Shown: piece by piece, positions 8,567 through 16,506 of the stretch
Layout: each line of letters begins with the position of its first letter
Numbering within the stretch: the first letter of the stretch is position 1
Source of the DNA: a virus
Virus record (IMG/VR): IMGVR_UViG_3300009027_000046
Coordinates: 1-20,530 of that record
Direction: 5' to 3' (one strand)
DNA: 20,530 bases
Made by a program: the position numbers and the translations under genes
The notes under the pieces: generated by a model
What the model was told of the DNA's origin: nothing
Database searches by the model: none
What the model saw: only the letters and a program-made list of their open reading frames with translations

Positions 8567-10790
8567 TAAAAATAAAGAAGAATTAACTTTATATTTAATA
8601 GAAGAATCTTACAAAGTCTATAAAGCAAATTTTGCTGGTAGTAGAGATTTTGAAGCTCCAATCCCAAGATACAGAGATAGAAACCCACCATTAGAAAGCT
8701 TGCCTCCAGGAACAGATTTTTTTTCACGTAACCCAGATATTCCACCTCCACCACTTCCTCCACCACCTCCTTCACTGCCGGATCCTATAAAAACTCCAGC
8801 AAAAAAAATATATTCTTCTGTTGGAGAATGGAAGGAAGATAATCTTTATCCACCAGCAAGAGAAGGGTATATTTGGAAATTAAGTGAAGATGGAACACAT
8901 GCTAAAGAAGTACCAACTCCATGGACTGAATATTATATTCAATCATCACAAGAACCTAGAGAAATAAAAGAAAAGTCAAAACAAGTTATTCTCAAGCCTG
9001 TTGCTATTCCAAAAGAAACACTAAAAAAGAAAAAAGCTTTCTTTGATTTTAACCCAGAAAAAGCTCAAAGACAGGAATTAGCAAAAGAACAAAGTCTTTT
9101 ATTGTCAGTAGAAACTCAAAGAAAAAAAGAAAACATTGAATCTACAATAGAAACTATAGAAATAGAAATCGCTGAGCCAATTGTAAATGAAGAAAATGTT
9201 TATAATTTATTAAATTATCTAAATGAAGAGTTTAGTAAAATAAATTTATTTCCAAAAGCTTTTATAGAAAATATTTCTTCTGAAATTCCAAATGAAAGAC
9301 AGCTTGTACTACCTGAAGAAAAAGAAAAAATTGTTGAAAATATAAGTTTAGCTAAAAAAGAATTTATATTAAGCGAAGAAAATTTTGTTGATTTATTAAG
9401 TTCAAAAATTAATCAACTAGAAAATGTAGAAGAATTATTTGAATTAGAAGAAAATGAATTTTTAAGAAACGATTTAGTTAACTACAAATTATTTAATGAC
9501 AAAGAATTATATTCTTTAACAATATTGTTGTACTCTTTAAATAGTGAATTAAGTTTACTAACGTTAAATAACATATTACAAATAAATTCTTATTATTATA
9601 TAAAAGAAGAAAAAACTGAAAATTTATTTTTTCTTTCTGAAATAGTAATTAAAGAAGAAGAACTTCTTTCTGGAATAAAATATAAACCAATTATTTTAAA
9701 AGATAACACAACTAATAAAGAAATAAATTTAAGTTTATTAATTCAAGAATATATTACTGATTTATTAAAATCAGACTTTAAAATTATCAGACAAGCAAAT
9801 ATTAAAAATAATTTATCTGATGATGAAAAAAAAGAAGCTATAAAAACAATATTAGATGAAATAGTTGAAATTGGTAAAAAAGAAGCTGCATACAACTTAA
9901 AAACAGTTTCTACAGATATAAATAAAATAAATCTTACTAAAGGAAGAATAAAAACAATAATAGAAGAAGGTATCCTTTGGGAAGATTCTTTATTATTTAC
10001 AATCGAAGAAAAGCAATTAGTTAAAGATGTTTTCCTTAATGAAGAAAATGAAATTGTAATTGAAAATTATGAAAATAAACATTATTTTTTAGATAATTAT
10101 TTTATAACAGATAGTTATTATTTTAATTGGTGTGGTTGTTTTATTGCTTATTGTTATAAAGATTTTATAAAAAAAGAAATAAGAAAAAAGTTTTTAGCTT
10201 CTACTTATAGATTTGCTTCTTTTTGCAATAACACAAAAAGAAGTACAAAAATAAATTCAATAGTTTTAAATGCTACAAAAAATATTAATTTAGAAATATT
10301 TAAAATAAAAAATTCTAAACTTCAAACAGAAGAAGAAAAAAATAATTTAATTAATAAAAAAATTAACGAAGAAAAAGAAAAATTAGATCCTTTTTTTAAA
10401 AAGGGAACAATTTTAACTTTAAATCCTACTGCAGAAAAATGGTATGGAACTCATTTTGCTTTATTAAAAAATAATGGAGTAAAAATAAAATATATTGATT
10501 ACTATTCAGATGATATTAAATCTTATGAAGAAAAAATATTATCTTTTTTTGTAGACACAATAGAAGGAAACACAGTAGTAGAAGAAATTGAAGTATGGGA
10601 AAAAGATGAAGAAAATTCTTGGATTGAATCATCTATAGATGTTGTTGGCGTTAAAGAAAAAGAAAGAAATTTAATAAATGCAGTTGCAGTACATATCTTT
10701 CTTCCAGAAGATTATAATTTAGAATTTCAAGGAAAAGTTAAGCAAGAATATAACAATGCAGAAATTATTATTAAGGACCCACTAACATGA
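8550..10790 (+). CDS. Large protein with proline-rich segment and C-terminal CHAP/NlpC-like cysteine hydrolase domain
   Basis: A 746-residue protein starting at ATG 8550, with GGGG at 8537-8540 upstream and a 17-base overlap with the previous gene. Residues 63-79 are proline-rich (PPPPLPPPPPSLPDP). The motif PWTEYYIQ lies at 124-131 and recurs in the gene at 19260. Residues 170-510 are Lys/Glu/Leu-rich and helical. The C-terminal part resembles papain-like peptidoglycan amidases: NWCGCFIAYC with candidate nucleophile Cys528, then KKGTILTL and GTHFALL with candidate His635, then DTIEGN (669-674), in the order seen in CHAP domains (nucleophile Cys after Trp, His in a G-H-like strand, then an EGN turn). 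About 75 charged residues are inserted between the Cys and His parts, which is unusual. If active, it would probably cut peptidoglycan from the virion during entry. The homology call is moderate; that this is a real gene is near certain. Confidence 0.8.
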   Translation: MASPLNKNKEELTLYLIEESYKVYKANFAGSRDFEAPIPRYRDRNPPLESLPPGTDFFSRNPDIPPPPLPPPPPSLPDPIKTPAKKIYSSVGEWKEDNLYPPAREGYIWKLSEDGTHAKEVPTPWTEYYIQSSQEPREIKEKSKQVILKPVAIPKETLKKKKAFFDFNPEKAQRQELAKEQSLLLSVETQRKKENIESTIETIEIEIAEPIVNEENVYNLLNYLNEEFSKINLFPKAFIENISSEIPNERQLVLPEEKEKIVENISLAKKEFILSEENFVDLLSSKINQLENVEELFELEENEFLRNDLVNYKLFNDKELYSLTILLYSLNSELSLLTLNNILQINSYYYIKEEKTENLFFLSEIVIKEEELLSGIKYKPIILKDNTTNKEINLSLLIQEYITDLLKSDFKIIRQANIKNNLSDDEKKEAIKTILDEIVEIGKKEAAYNLKTVSTDINKINLTKGRIKTIIEEGILWEDSLLFTIEEKQLVKDVFLNEENEIVIENYENKHYFLDNYFITDSYYFNWCGCFIAYCYKDFIKKEIRKKFLASTYRFASFCNNTKRSTKINSIVLNATKNINLEIFKIKNSKLQTEEEKNNLINKKINEEKEKLDPFFKKGTILTLNPTAEKWYGTHFALLKNNGVKIKYIDYYSDDIKSYEEKILSFFVDTIEGNTVVEEIEVWEKDEENSWIESSIDVVGVKEKERNLINAVAVHIFLPEDYNLEFQGKVKQEYNNAEIIIKDPLT
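8919..8942 (+). repeat. PWTEYYIQ-encoding repeat, copy 1
   Basis: This 24-base stretch encodes PWTEYYIQ in the putative hydrolase fusion gene. It matches 20202-20225 at 23 of 24 bases by eye; the only difference is synonymous (TAT against TAC). Confidence 0.85.
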
Positions 10791-12442
10791 AAAATGAATT
10801 AATTTTAAAAGCATATGAAAGCTTAGCATTGAAAAAAGAAATGTCCTTAATAGACAGGAATGTACCTTTATTAGGAGAAAGTATTTCTGGAGCACGAGTT
10901 AAAAAAGTAAACGCTCGAGTAATGCCTTATGCTGATCGACATAGAGGTAATTGGTTTAAACCAGAATACGATCTTACTGAAATACAAATTGCTCAAGATA
11001 CAGATGCATTCCTTTATAAAGCTATACAAAAAAAAGTACAGCGCTTTGTATTGGCTGGTTGGGAAATAGTTGGTAATGATAAAGAGCGAGTTGAATATAT
11101 TAAGCGTAGGCTAAAAGAAATCGAATACGTTTCAGGCCAACCATTTAATTTGTTAATGACTGATCTTGCACACGATCTTATTAGATACTCAAACTGTGCA
11201 TGGGTTAAAGTAAGAAATAATGATGCTTCTACGGGTAAAAAACGAACTTGGATGGGTAAAGAAATAGATCCAGTTGCTGGTTATTATATTCTTCCGTTTG
11301 AAACTCTTTGGTTTAAAGTAAAGAAAAATGGTGAGCTTAAAAAAGTAATGCAGGAACAACCGAATACAGGTGAATGGAAAGAGTTCGCGCCTCAAGATGT
11401 AATCCATTTCTATACTAATAGAAAACCTGGATTTACTATGGGGACTCCAGAGATCTTACCTGTACTAGAGGATCTTGCTTTATTAAGAAGGCTAGAAGAG
11501 TCAGTAGAAAATATGATTGATTCCAATCTACATCCTTTATTTCATTATACTGTAGGTAACGACAATATGCCTGAAAGGTACTCACCTGAAGGTATTAAGG
11601 AATCAGATCTAGTAAGGCAAACGATTGAATATATGCCTTCTGGAGGAATCTTTGTATCTGATCACAGACACAAAATAAATGCAATTGGATCAGAAGGTAA
11701 AGCTCTAGATATTAGAGATTACTTAGAATACTTCAAAAAAAGAGTTTATGCTGGGTTGGGTGTCTCACCTATGGATATGGGAGAAGCGGACTCTGCAAAT
11801 AGGTCAACTGCTAATACTTTATCTAAAATTGCAATTCAAGATGTAGAAGCATTACAAAGACATATTAAGACCTTTATAGAAACTTATATTATTAATGAAT
11901 TACTTCTTGAAGGTGGATATGAAGATTCATTGTTTGAAAGTGATAAAGCGGTACAAATTAAATTTGGAACTGTAGATAAAGAAGAAAAATCAAAAGAAGA
12001 AAATCAAACAATTCAACTTTGGTTAAACAATCTTATATCAGAACAAGAAGCTAGAAAACGTTTAGGTGAGCAACCTGTAGATCAAACTTATAGAGATCAA
12101 ACGAACTATAAATTATATACAGAACCTTTAGCTTTAATCAAAACAATGGGGCCATTTAGCGCAGGCTCAGATGCATTAGCTAAATCTGAAACTTCTTCTA
12201 TTACTCCAGAAGCAGTTAAAAAAGAAGAACAGGCTCAACAAAGAAAAACAAATAAAAATATACCTGAAAAAGAAAACAATCCTGCAGCCAATTTATCAGA
12301 AAATATTAGTAGACCCGCAAATCAAAATGGTTCAAGAAATGCGCCTAAATTTTCTAATGATGTAGAAAGCTTGTTTTTTGAAATAAAACAAGGTAAAAAG
12401 ATCTTAGATCTTTTAAACTCTTTAAAAAAAGATGCATTTTAA
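10787..12442 (+). CDS. Portal protein
   Basis: A 551-residue protein forming the dodecameric ring at the capsid vertex through which the terminase packages DNA. It shows the usual portal pattern: YKAIQKKVQRFVLAGWEI near the N-terminus, the QDVIHFYTNRKPGFTMGTPE segment, a clip/stem region, then ALDIRDYLEYFKKRVYAGLG and SPMDMGEADSANRSTANTLS, and a long helix with IETYIINELLLEGG. About 100 C-terminal residues are polar, disordered-looking and rich in Asn, Gln, Glu and Lys, ending in a short leucine-containing helix. ATG 10787 overlaps the previous stop by 4 bases and has AAGGA at 10773-10777. A 24-base gap without notable structure separates it from the protease gene. Confidence 0.95.
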   Translation: MKNELILKAYESLALKKEMSLIDRNVPLLGESISGARVKKVNARVMPYADRHRGNWFKPEYDLTEIQIAQDTDAFLYKAIQKKVQRFVLAGWEIVGNDKERVEYIKRRLKEIEYVSGQPFNLLMTDLAHDLIRYSNCAWVKVRNNDASTGKKRTWMGKEIDPVAGYYILPFETLWFKVKKNGELKKVMQEQPNTGEWKEFAPQDVIHFYTNRKPGFTMGTPEILPVLEDLALLRRLEESVENMIDSNLHPLFHYTVGNDNMPERYSPEGIKESDLVRQTIEYMPSGGIFVSDHRHKINAIGSEGKALDIRDYLEYFKKRVYAGLGVSPMDMGEADSANRSTANTLSKIAIQDVEALQRHIKTFIETYIINELLLEGGYEDSLFESDKAVQIKFGTVDKEEKSKEENQTIQLWLNNLISEQEARKRLGEQPVDQTYRDQTNYKLYTEPLALIKTMGPFSAGSDALAKSETSSITPEAVKKEEQAQQRKTNKNIPEKENNPAANLSENISRPANQNGSRNAPKFSNDVESLFFEIKQGKKILDLLNSLKKDAF

Positions 12443-12466
12443 TTTAATTTAAAAACAGGTCAAAAT

Positions 12467-14383
12467 ATGTCTAAAATTATCAGATACAATGATTTTATAC
12501 AGATAAATCCTGATAACAAGATTCTTTCTTTAGATAAAGAAAAGAAAATTTTGCTAACAGATAGTTTGCTTTCTTCTGCATATAATACTGGCAAAGGCTT
12601 AGTTATCACTTATGATTTGTCTCACTCTGGACGTAGAATAAATAATAGAATTTATTCTACGAAAGGACAGCAAAGAGGAATTGATTCTCTTACTAGCCCT
12701 TATCCAAAACCTATTCTTAAAAATCACGATCAAATGAGTGAGCCTATTGGTCGCTTCATTGGTGGTGAGTGGCAAAATTTGTATGACGAAGCAAGTAATT
12801 TTCTACAATCTTCTCAATCTACATTAGACATTCATAATGCTTTTGCTTCAGATGAACCTGAAAGAATTTATAAAACATTAAAAAGCTTTGATTTGATTGA
12901 TAATAAAAATTGGCCTGGACTTGGTAGAATGAGAGTGCAAGCTAATATTAATGATGAAGAGTCAATTAAAAAATTCTTAGACGGTAGATACATTACTTTT
13001 TCTGCTGGCTCTACAACGGATCGTCACGTTTGTTCAATTTGTGATACAGATTGGGCTACTGATGGAATGTGTGAACACAAGCACGGGAAAAAATATGACG
13101 GAGAAACATGTGTATTCATTACTGGAGACTTCATTGTTTTAGAAGGTTCAGTAGTTAATACGCCAGCAGATGATCTATCTCAATTAGTTTCAATGGAAAT
13201 TAAAGATTCAGAAGATACATCTAATATTAAAGATGAACAAATCCCTTACGAACTTATTTTAAGCGATTCAATATTTACTATGGAAAAACAAAATGAAGCA
13301 CAGCGGTTACAAGACTCCGAGCAAATCGACGCCTATGAAAAAGAAACCAAAAAAGAAGAAGGTTCCAAAAAAGAAGTAGAAAAGAAATATGATCATGAAA
13401 TGTCTATTTCTGAATCTGCAATGATGGAACTTCATCAAAAAGGTGAAACTTATATTACCCAGCGCGGTGATAATGAGACTATGATTATCAAAGTTAAATA
13501 TTCAGGCTCAATGCGCAAAGATTCAATTGAAGACTTTGAAATCAATGAAGAAGAACTAGCTTCTTTAATTGAAGAGCTTGAAGATGAAAAAACTTTTAAA
13601 GTTCCTGCAGGAGCAAAAGGTAACGCTCAAAAAGTTCTTAAATGGAAAGCTGAAAAAGGTTCAGAAGTTAAAGGAATGACGCCTGTAGGTTGGGCAAGAG
13701 CAAGGCAGCTTGCTACTAAATCTGAGATTGGTCTTTCTACTGTTAAAAGAATGGCAGCATTTAATCGTCATAGAAAAAATGCAGCAGTAGCTCCAGAGTA
13801 CAAATCTGAGCCATGGAAAGATCGTGGTTATGTAGCTTGGCTTGGTTGGGGCGGAACATCTGGTATTGACTGGGCTGTTAAAATTAGCGCTGCCAATGAT
13901 TCAGAAAATGACTTAGAGATGATAGGTGATTTTGATAAAGATGCTTATCGCTCTTCGCCAAAAGGTAAGGGAGCTAAAACTCCTGCAAAACCTTCTGAAA
14001 GAATTAAGGGCTCCAAAAAGAATAAAGAAGGTTCAGCTTCAAAAGCTAATTCTAAAATTGAAGTTGGATCTGTATTAGAGTCTTTAAAAGAAAAAGTTTC
14101 TTCACATAATAAAAAGTATGGAAAAGATAAAGGAAAACGAGTAACTCTTGGTATGCTAAAAGCAGTATATCGCAGAGGTGCAGGAGCTTTCTCTAGTACT
14201 CACAGGCCTGGAATGTCTAGATCTGGGTGGGGTGTTGCAAGAGTAAATGCTTTCCTTAAACTTGTTAGAAGTGGTAGCCCATCAAACTCCAAATATAAAC
14301 AAGACAATGATTTGTTACCTGCAGGTCATCCAAGAAAATCATCAAATAAAATGAAAAAGGATTTTATTATGGAAAATGAATAG
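12467..14383 (+). CDS. Prohead protease (S78-like) with zinc-binding insertion and C-terminal accessory domains; ends at an in-frame amber codon
   Basis: A 638-residue protein, read as far as TAG 14381-14383, with AGG at 12457-12459 before ATG 12467. Residues 40-240 look like a phage prohead maturation protease: RRINNRIY (56-63), KNHDQMSEPIGR with candidate catalytic His87, YITFSAGS with candidate Ser179, and LEGSVVNTPADD (225-236). Directly after the Ser strand lies CSICD, then CEHKH (Cys189, Cys192, Cys202, His204, His206), a likely zinc-binding insertion. An acidic linker (about 245-310) follows. Residues 376-472 contain ARARQLA, VKRMAAFNRH and VAWLGWGG, a pattern I recall from phage capsid-maturation proteins. 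Residues 540-600 (VTLGMLKAVYRRGAGAF, HRPGMSRSGWGVARVNAFL) resemble the DUF5824 type, named from memory. The frame continues past the TAG for 259 codons with a further maturation-type domain, so this end may not be the true C-terminus. Confidence 0.9.
   Translation: MSKIIRYNDFIQINPDNKILSLDKEKKILLTDSLLSSAYNTGKGLVITYDLSHSGRRINNRIYSTKGQQRGIDSLTSPYPKPILKNHDQMSEPIGRFIGGEWQNLYDEASNFLQSSQSTLDIHNAFASDEPERIYKTLKSFDLIDNKNWPGLGRMRVQANINDEESIKKFLDGRYITFSAGSTTDRHVCSICDTDWATDGMCEHKHGKKYDGETCVFITGDFIVLEGSVVNTPADDLSQLVSMEIKDSEDTSNIKDEQIPYELILSDSIFTMEKQNEAQRLQDSEQIDAYEKETKKEEGSKKEVEKKYDHEMSISESAMMELHQKGETYITQRGDNETMIIKVKYSGSMRKDSIEDFEINEEELASLIEELEDEKTFKVPAGAKGNAQKVLKWKAEKGSEVKGMTPVGWARARQLATKSEIGLSTVKRMAAFNRHRKNAAVAPEYKSEPWKDRGYVAWLGWGGTSGIDWAVKISAANDSENDLEMIGDFDKDAYRSSPKGKGAKTPAKPSERIKGSKKNKEGSASKANSKIEVGSVLESLKEKVSSHNKKYGKDKGKRVTLGMLKAVYRRGAGAFSSTHRPGMSRSGWGVARVNAFLKLVRSGSPSNSKYKQDNDLLPAGHPRKSSNKMKKDFIMENE
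14357..14371 (+). promoter_or_regulatory. Internal Shine-Dalgarno and in-frame ATG near the end of the protease ORF
   Basis: AAGGA at 14357-14361 is spaced 7 bases from ATG 14369, in the same frame as the protease and the scaffold-like region. It is ideally placed to start a separate C-terminal product, but that product would meet the TAG after four codons. It may be chance or a remnant of a gene boundary. Confidence 0.4.
14381..14383 (+). other. In-frame TAG (amber) codon separating protease and scaffold-like domain
   Basis: The frame is open for 638 codons before it and 259 codons after it, up to TAA 15161. The context is GAA TAG TTA. It would be the only gene ending in TAG here; the other 16 stops read are TAA (9) or TGA (7). 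A weak 5-bp hairpin (TTCTG/CAGAA, loop GATA, 14391-14404) begins 7 bases downstream. Candidate explanations are programmed readthrough, amber suppression, a recent nonsense mutation or a sequence error. Confidence 0.75.
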
Positions 14384-15163
14384 TTAGAAATTCTGGATAC
14401 AGAAGTAGATTCTAAAGATGAAGATTTAGAAATCGAAGCTGTAGAGCCAACTGAAAAGCAACAAGAAGAGCATGACGAAAGTCTCGGAGAAGAAGAAACT
14501 TTAGATGCAGAAGATTCTGAAGAGCTTGTTGATTGGGAAATTTTAGATCTTGCTTTGCAAAGTATTCTTCGAGGAGAAGATGCGGAACTGTCTACAGAAG
14601 CTAGAAATGAATTACCTGATTCAGCTTTCTGTGGCCCCGAAAGATCTTTTCCAATTCCTGATTGTGCGCACGTAACTGCTGCAAAACGTTTAATTGGTAG
14701 ATATAAAGGTTCTGATGCAACTAAAGCTAAAATCATGGCTTGCGTTAATAAAAAAGCAGAGTCCATGAAATGCGACTCTTCCGAAGATGCAAATTCTTTA
14801 AAAGCAGAGCTTGCTGATCTTCAAGAAAAATACAATACATTAGAAGACAAATTTAAAGAGCTTCTAGAAATAGTTGTAATTAAAAGTAAAAAAAATAAAG
14901 ATTCTATTGAAATAGAAGATAATGTTGTTGTAAGTGATAAAAAAGAAACAATTCTTGACAAAGAAATTGAAAACCCTTCTAATCATGCAAATGAAGAAGT
15001 AATCGAAAATAAAAAGCAAGAAGACTCACTTCCTAGCTTTGAAAGAAATGTAGTAAATACTTACAGAACTATCAAAGATAGCGAAGGCGAGTTAGCTGCT
15101 AATATTTATTTAAATAGCAAAGCTCAATACTTACCTCGTGGCTTCAACCCAGAAAAATTTTAA
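14384..15163 (+). CDS. Scaffold-like/capsid-maturation domain in frame with the protease, no own start codon
   Basis: There are 259 open codons after the amber codon, ending in TAA. The first 55 residues are strongly acidic (Asp/Glu). Then comes a compact module with LPDSAFCGPERSFPIPDCAH, VTAAKRLIGRYKGS and KIMACVNKKAESMKC (about 14606-14775), a pattern I recall from phage head-maturation and scaffold polyproteins. Next is a predicted coiled coil (SLKAELADLQEKYNTLEDKF), a Lys/Glu-rich linker, and a polar C-terminus ending in YLPRGFNPEKF. An acidic, coiled-coil protein just before the capsid genes fits a scaffold. No ATG occurs before the conserved module; the first in frame (near 14735) is inside it, and a TTG at 14555 lacks a Shine-Dalgarno site. 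Expression therefore most simply depends on passing the TAG, giving an 898-residue fusion with the protease. Confidence 0.75.
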   Translation, partial: LEILDTEVDSKDEDLEIEAVEPTEKQQEEHDESLGEEETLDAEDSEELVDWEILDLALQSILRGEDAELSTEARNELPDSAFCGPERSFPIPDCAHVTAAKRLIGRYKGSDATKAKIMACVNKKAESMKCDSSEDANSLKAELADLQEKYNTLEDKFKELLEIVVIKSKKNKDSIEIEDNVVVSDKKETILDKEIENPSNHANEEVIENKKQEDSLPSFERNVVNTYRTIKDSEGELAANIYLNSKAQYLPRGFNPEKF

Positions 15164-15188
15164 TCTAACTCTTTTAGGAGAATAAAAT

Positions 15189-16481
15189 ATGGCTATTAGT
15201 AGATTCCAAAGCCGTTTTAAAACACGCACTGATCTAATGGATCACATTACTCCAAATAACACCGTGCAGATGAACGCTTCTGTTCCTCACGGTGAGTGGG
15301 CTCCAGCTAACTGGCTCCCAGTTGTTTGGCAAAACGAAAAAAGCAAAGATTACTTTGTTATGTCTGCAGGCAAAGTTGTTTCTTTAGATAGAAGTGGCCG
15401 TGTAGTTCCTGCTGGTCTTCTTCGCCGCGCACTAGATGCAAATGCTGCTGCTGATACAATACTTACTTATACAAGTAATGACGTTGAAGCTAGAGTTGTT
15501 GATATCCGCACTGGAGCTTTTGTTGATGCAGCTGCTGTTTTAGATCTTGAGGCTTTTACAGACGCATTAGTTGCTAACGGCTGGGTTGCTGGTTTTGATG
15601 CTAGTAATTTTGGAGACGCTGATCCAGCAATTGACCTTGCTGCTCGCAAAGCTTGCGTAGAATTCTTTATTTCTGCTCCAGTAGGTATTCTTGCTTACGA
15701 TGTCTACGTTTGGGCTGGTGACGATCCTGCAAGCTTGCACTTTAGTAATTATCAAAAACAACACTTGATTCAGTTCTTTACTGATATTCAGATGAAAGTA
15801 GCACACGTTTGTGCTGACGCTTCTGCAGTTGCAGTTGCAGGTTTAACTCGTGTTGATGGGGCTGCACTTGCAGTTATGCCACGCTATGCTGGTTTGGATA
15901 TGAGCAATGTAGTTGCTTTCGATCTTGAGCTTGGAAAACTTGCTTCTAGCGTTAGCCGCACTCCTGTAAGCTTTAGCGCTTTTGCAGGACGCCAACGTAG
16001 TGACATTTCACTTCTTGCAAAAGCTGGAGATTGGTATCTTGACGCAGATGGAGGAATGATTCTTTTCTTTGAAGATGGTGGAAATGCTGATCCTGTTGGA
16101 ACTGACGCTGTTGCTCTTGCTGGTACTATTTCAGTATTCCCTTACGACGGAGCTGCTTCTGCACAAGAAAGAATGGTTATGATGGTCGGTGATTGCCGCC
16201 CTGGTGACTTTGTTTCTTTTGATGAGATGAGTAACTTCAAAGTTGCAAGCTCTGGTGATCACGATGCACACCTTGTTGTTGGTCGTCTTCTTGCAATGTA
16301 TAAAGAGCCACGCGGCCTTCTTGAAAGAGTTCGTACTGGTTGGAAGGGTGACGAGTTTGACGCTACTTCTAAAATGCCTGGTAGCGCAACTGAAGGATTC
16401 TCTGATCTTATCACTCTCTCTTCTCATCACGGTGAGAATGTTGCAGACGAGATCGCTGTCATTAACGTCAAACTTCAATAA
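15189..16481 (+). CDS. Capsid-associated protein upstream of the major capsid protein (putative decoration/minor capsid)
   Basis: A 430-residue protein starting at ATG 15189 behind a strong AGGAG (15176-15180, spacing 8). It is rich in Ala, Val, Asp and Gly and mostly beta-like. The N-terminal part has WLPVVWQNEKSKDYFVMSAG followed by KVVSLDRSGRVVPAGL, a pattern I associate with phage capsid-surface proteins. There are no catalytic motifs and no membrane segments. Codon use shifts towards CTT, GCT, CGC and GGT relative to the upstream genes, as expected for an abundant protein. It is 25 bases upstream of the major capsid gene and probably co-transcribed with it. The stop is TAA followed directly by in-frame TAG. 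That it is an abundant head protein is likely; its exact role is inference. Confidence 0.85.
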   Translation: MAISRFQSRFKTRTDLMDHITPNNTVQMNASVPHGEWAPANWLPVVWQNEKSKDYFVMSAGKVVSLDRSGRVVPAGLLRRALDANAAADTILTYTSNDVEARVVDIRTGAFVDAAAVLDLEAFTDALVANGWVAGFDASNFGDADPAIDLAARKACVEFFISAPVGILAYDVYVWAGDDPASLHFSNYQKQHLIQFFTDIQMKVAHVCADASAVAVAGLTRVDGAALAVMPRYAGLDMSNVVAFDLELGKLASSVSRTPVSFSAFAGRQRSDISLLAKAGDWYLDADGGMILFFEDGGNADPVGTDAVALAGTISVFPYDGAASAQERMVMMVGDCRPGDFVSFDEMSNFKVASSGDHDAHLVVGRLLAMYKEPRGLLERVRTGWKGDEFDATSKMPGSATEGFSDLITLSSHHGENVADEIAVINVKLQ

Positions 16482-16506
16482 TAGATAATTTAAAGGAACT
16501 TAAAAC

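Noticed and set aside
8743-8790. CCA/CCT-rich stretch as a possible DNA repeat or recombination site
   Set aside because: It is explained by the proline-rich protein segment, and no matching copy was seen elsewhere in the window.
12467-15163. Genome-wide reassignment of TAG to a sense codon (for example Gln)
   Set aside because: Only one in-frame TAG was seen in about 20 kb of genes, and Gln is encoded throughout by CAA or CAG. A recoded phage would be expected to show several. A local amber event fits better, though full-genome data could change this.
14555-15163. Independent gene starting at TTG 14555
   Set aside because: There is no Shine-Dalgarno site before it, the same frame is open and acidic-coding upstream to the TAG, and the start would lie in the middle of a continuous coding stretch.
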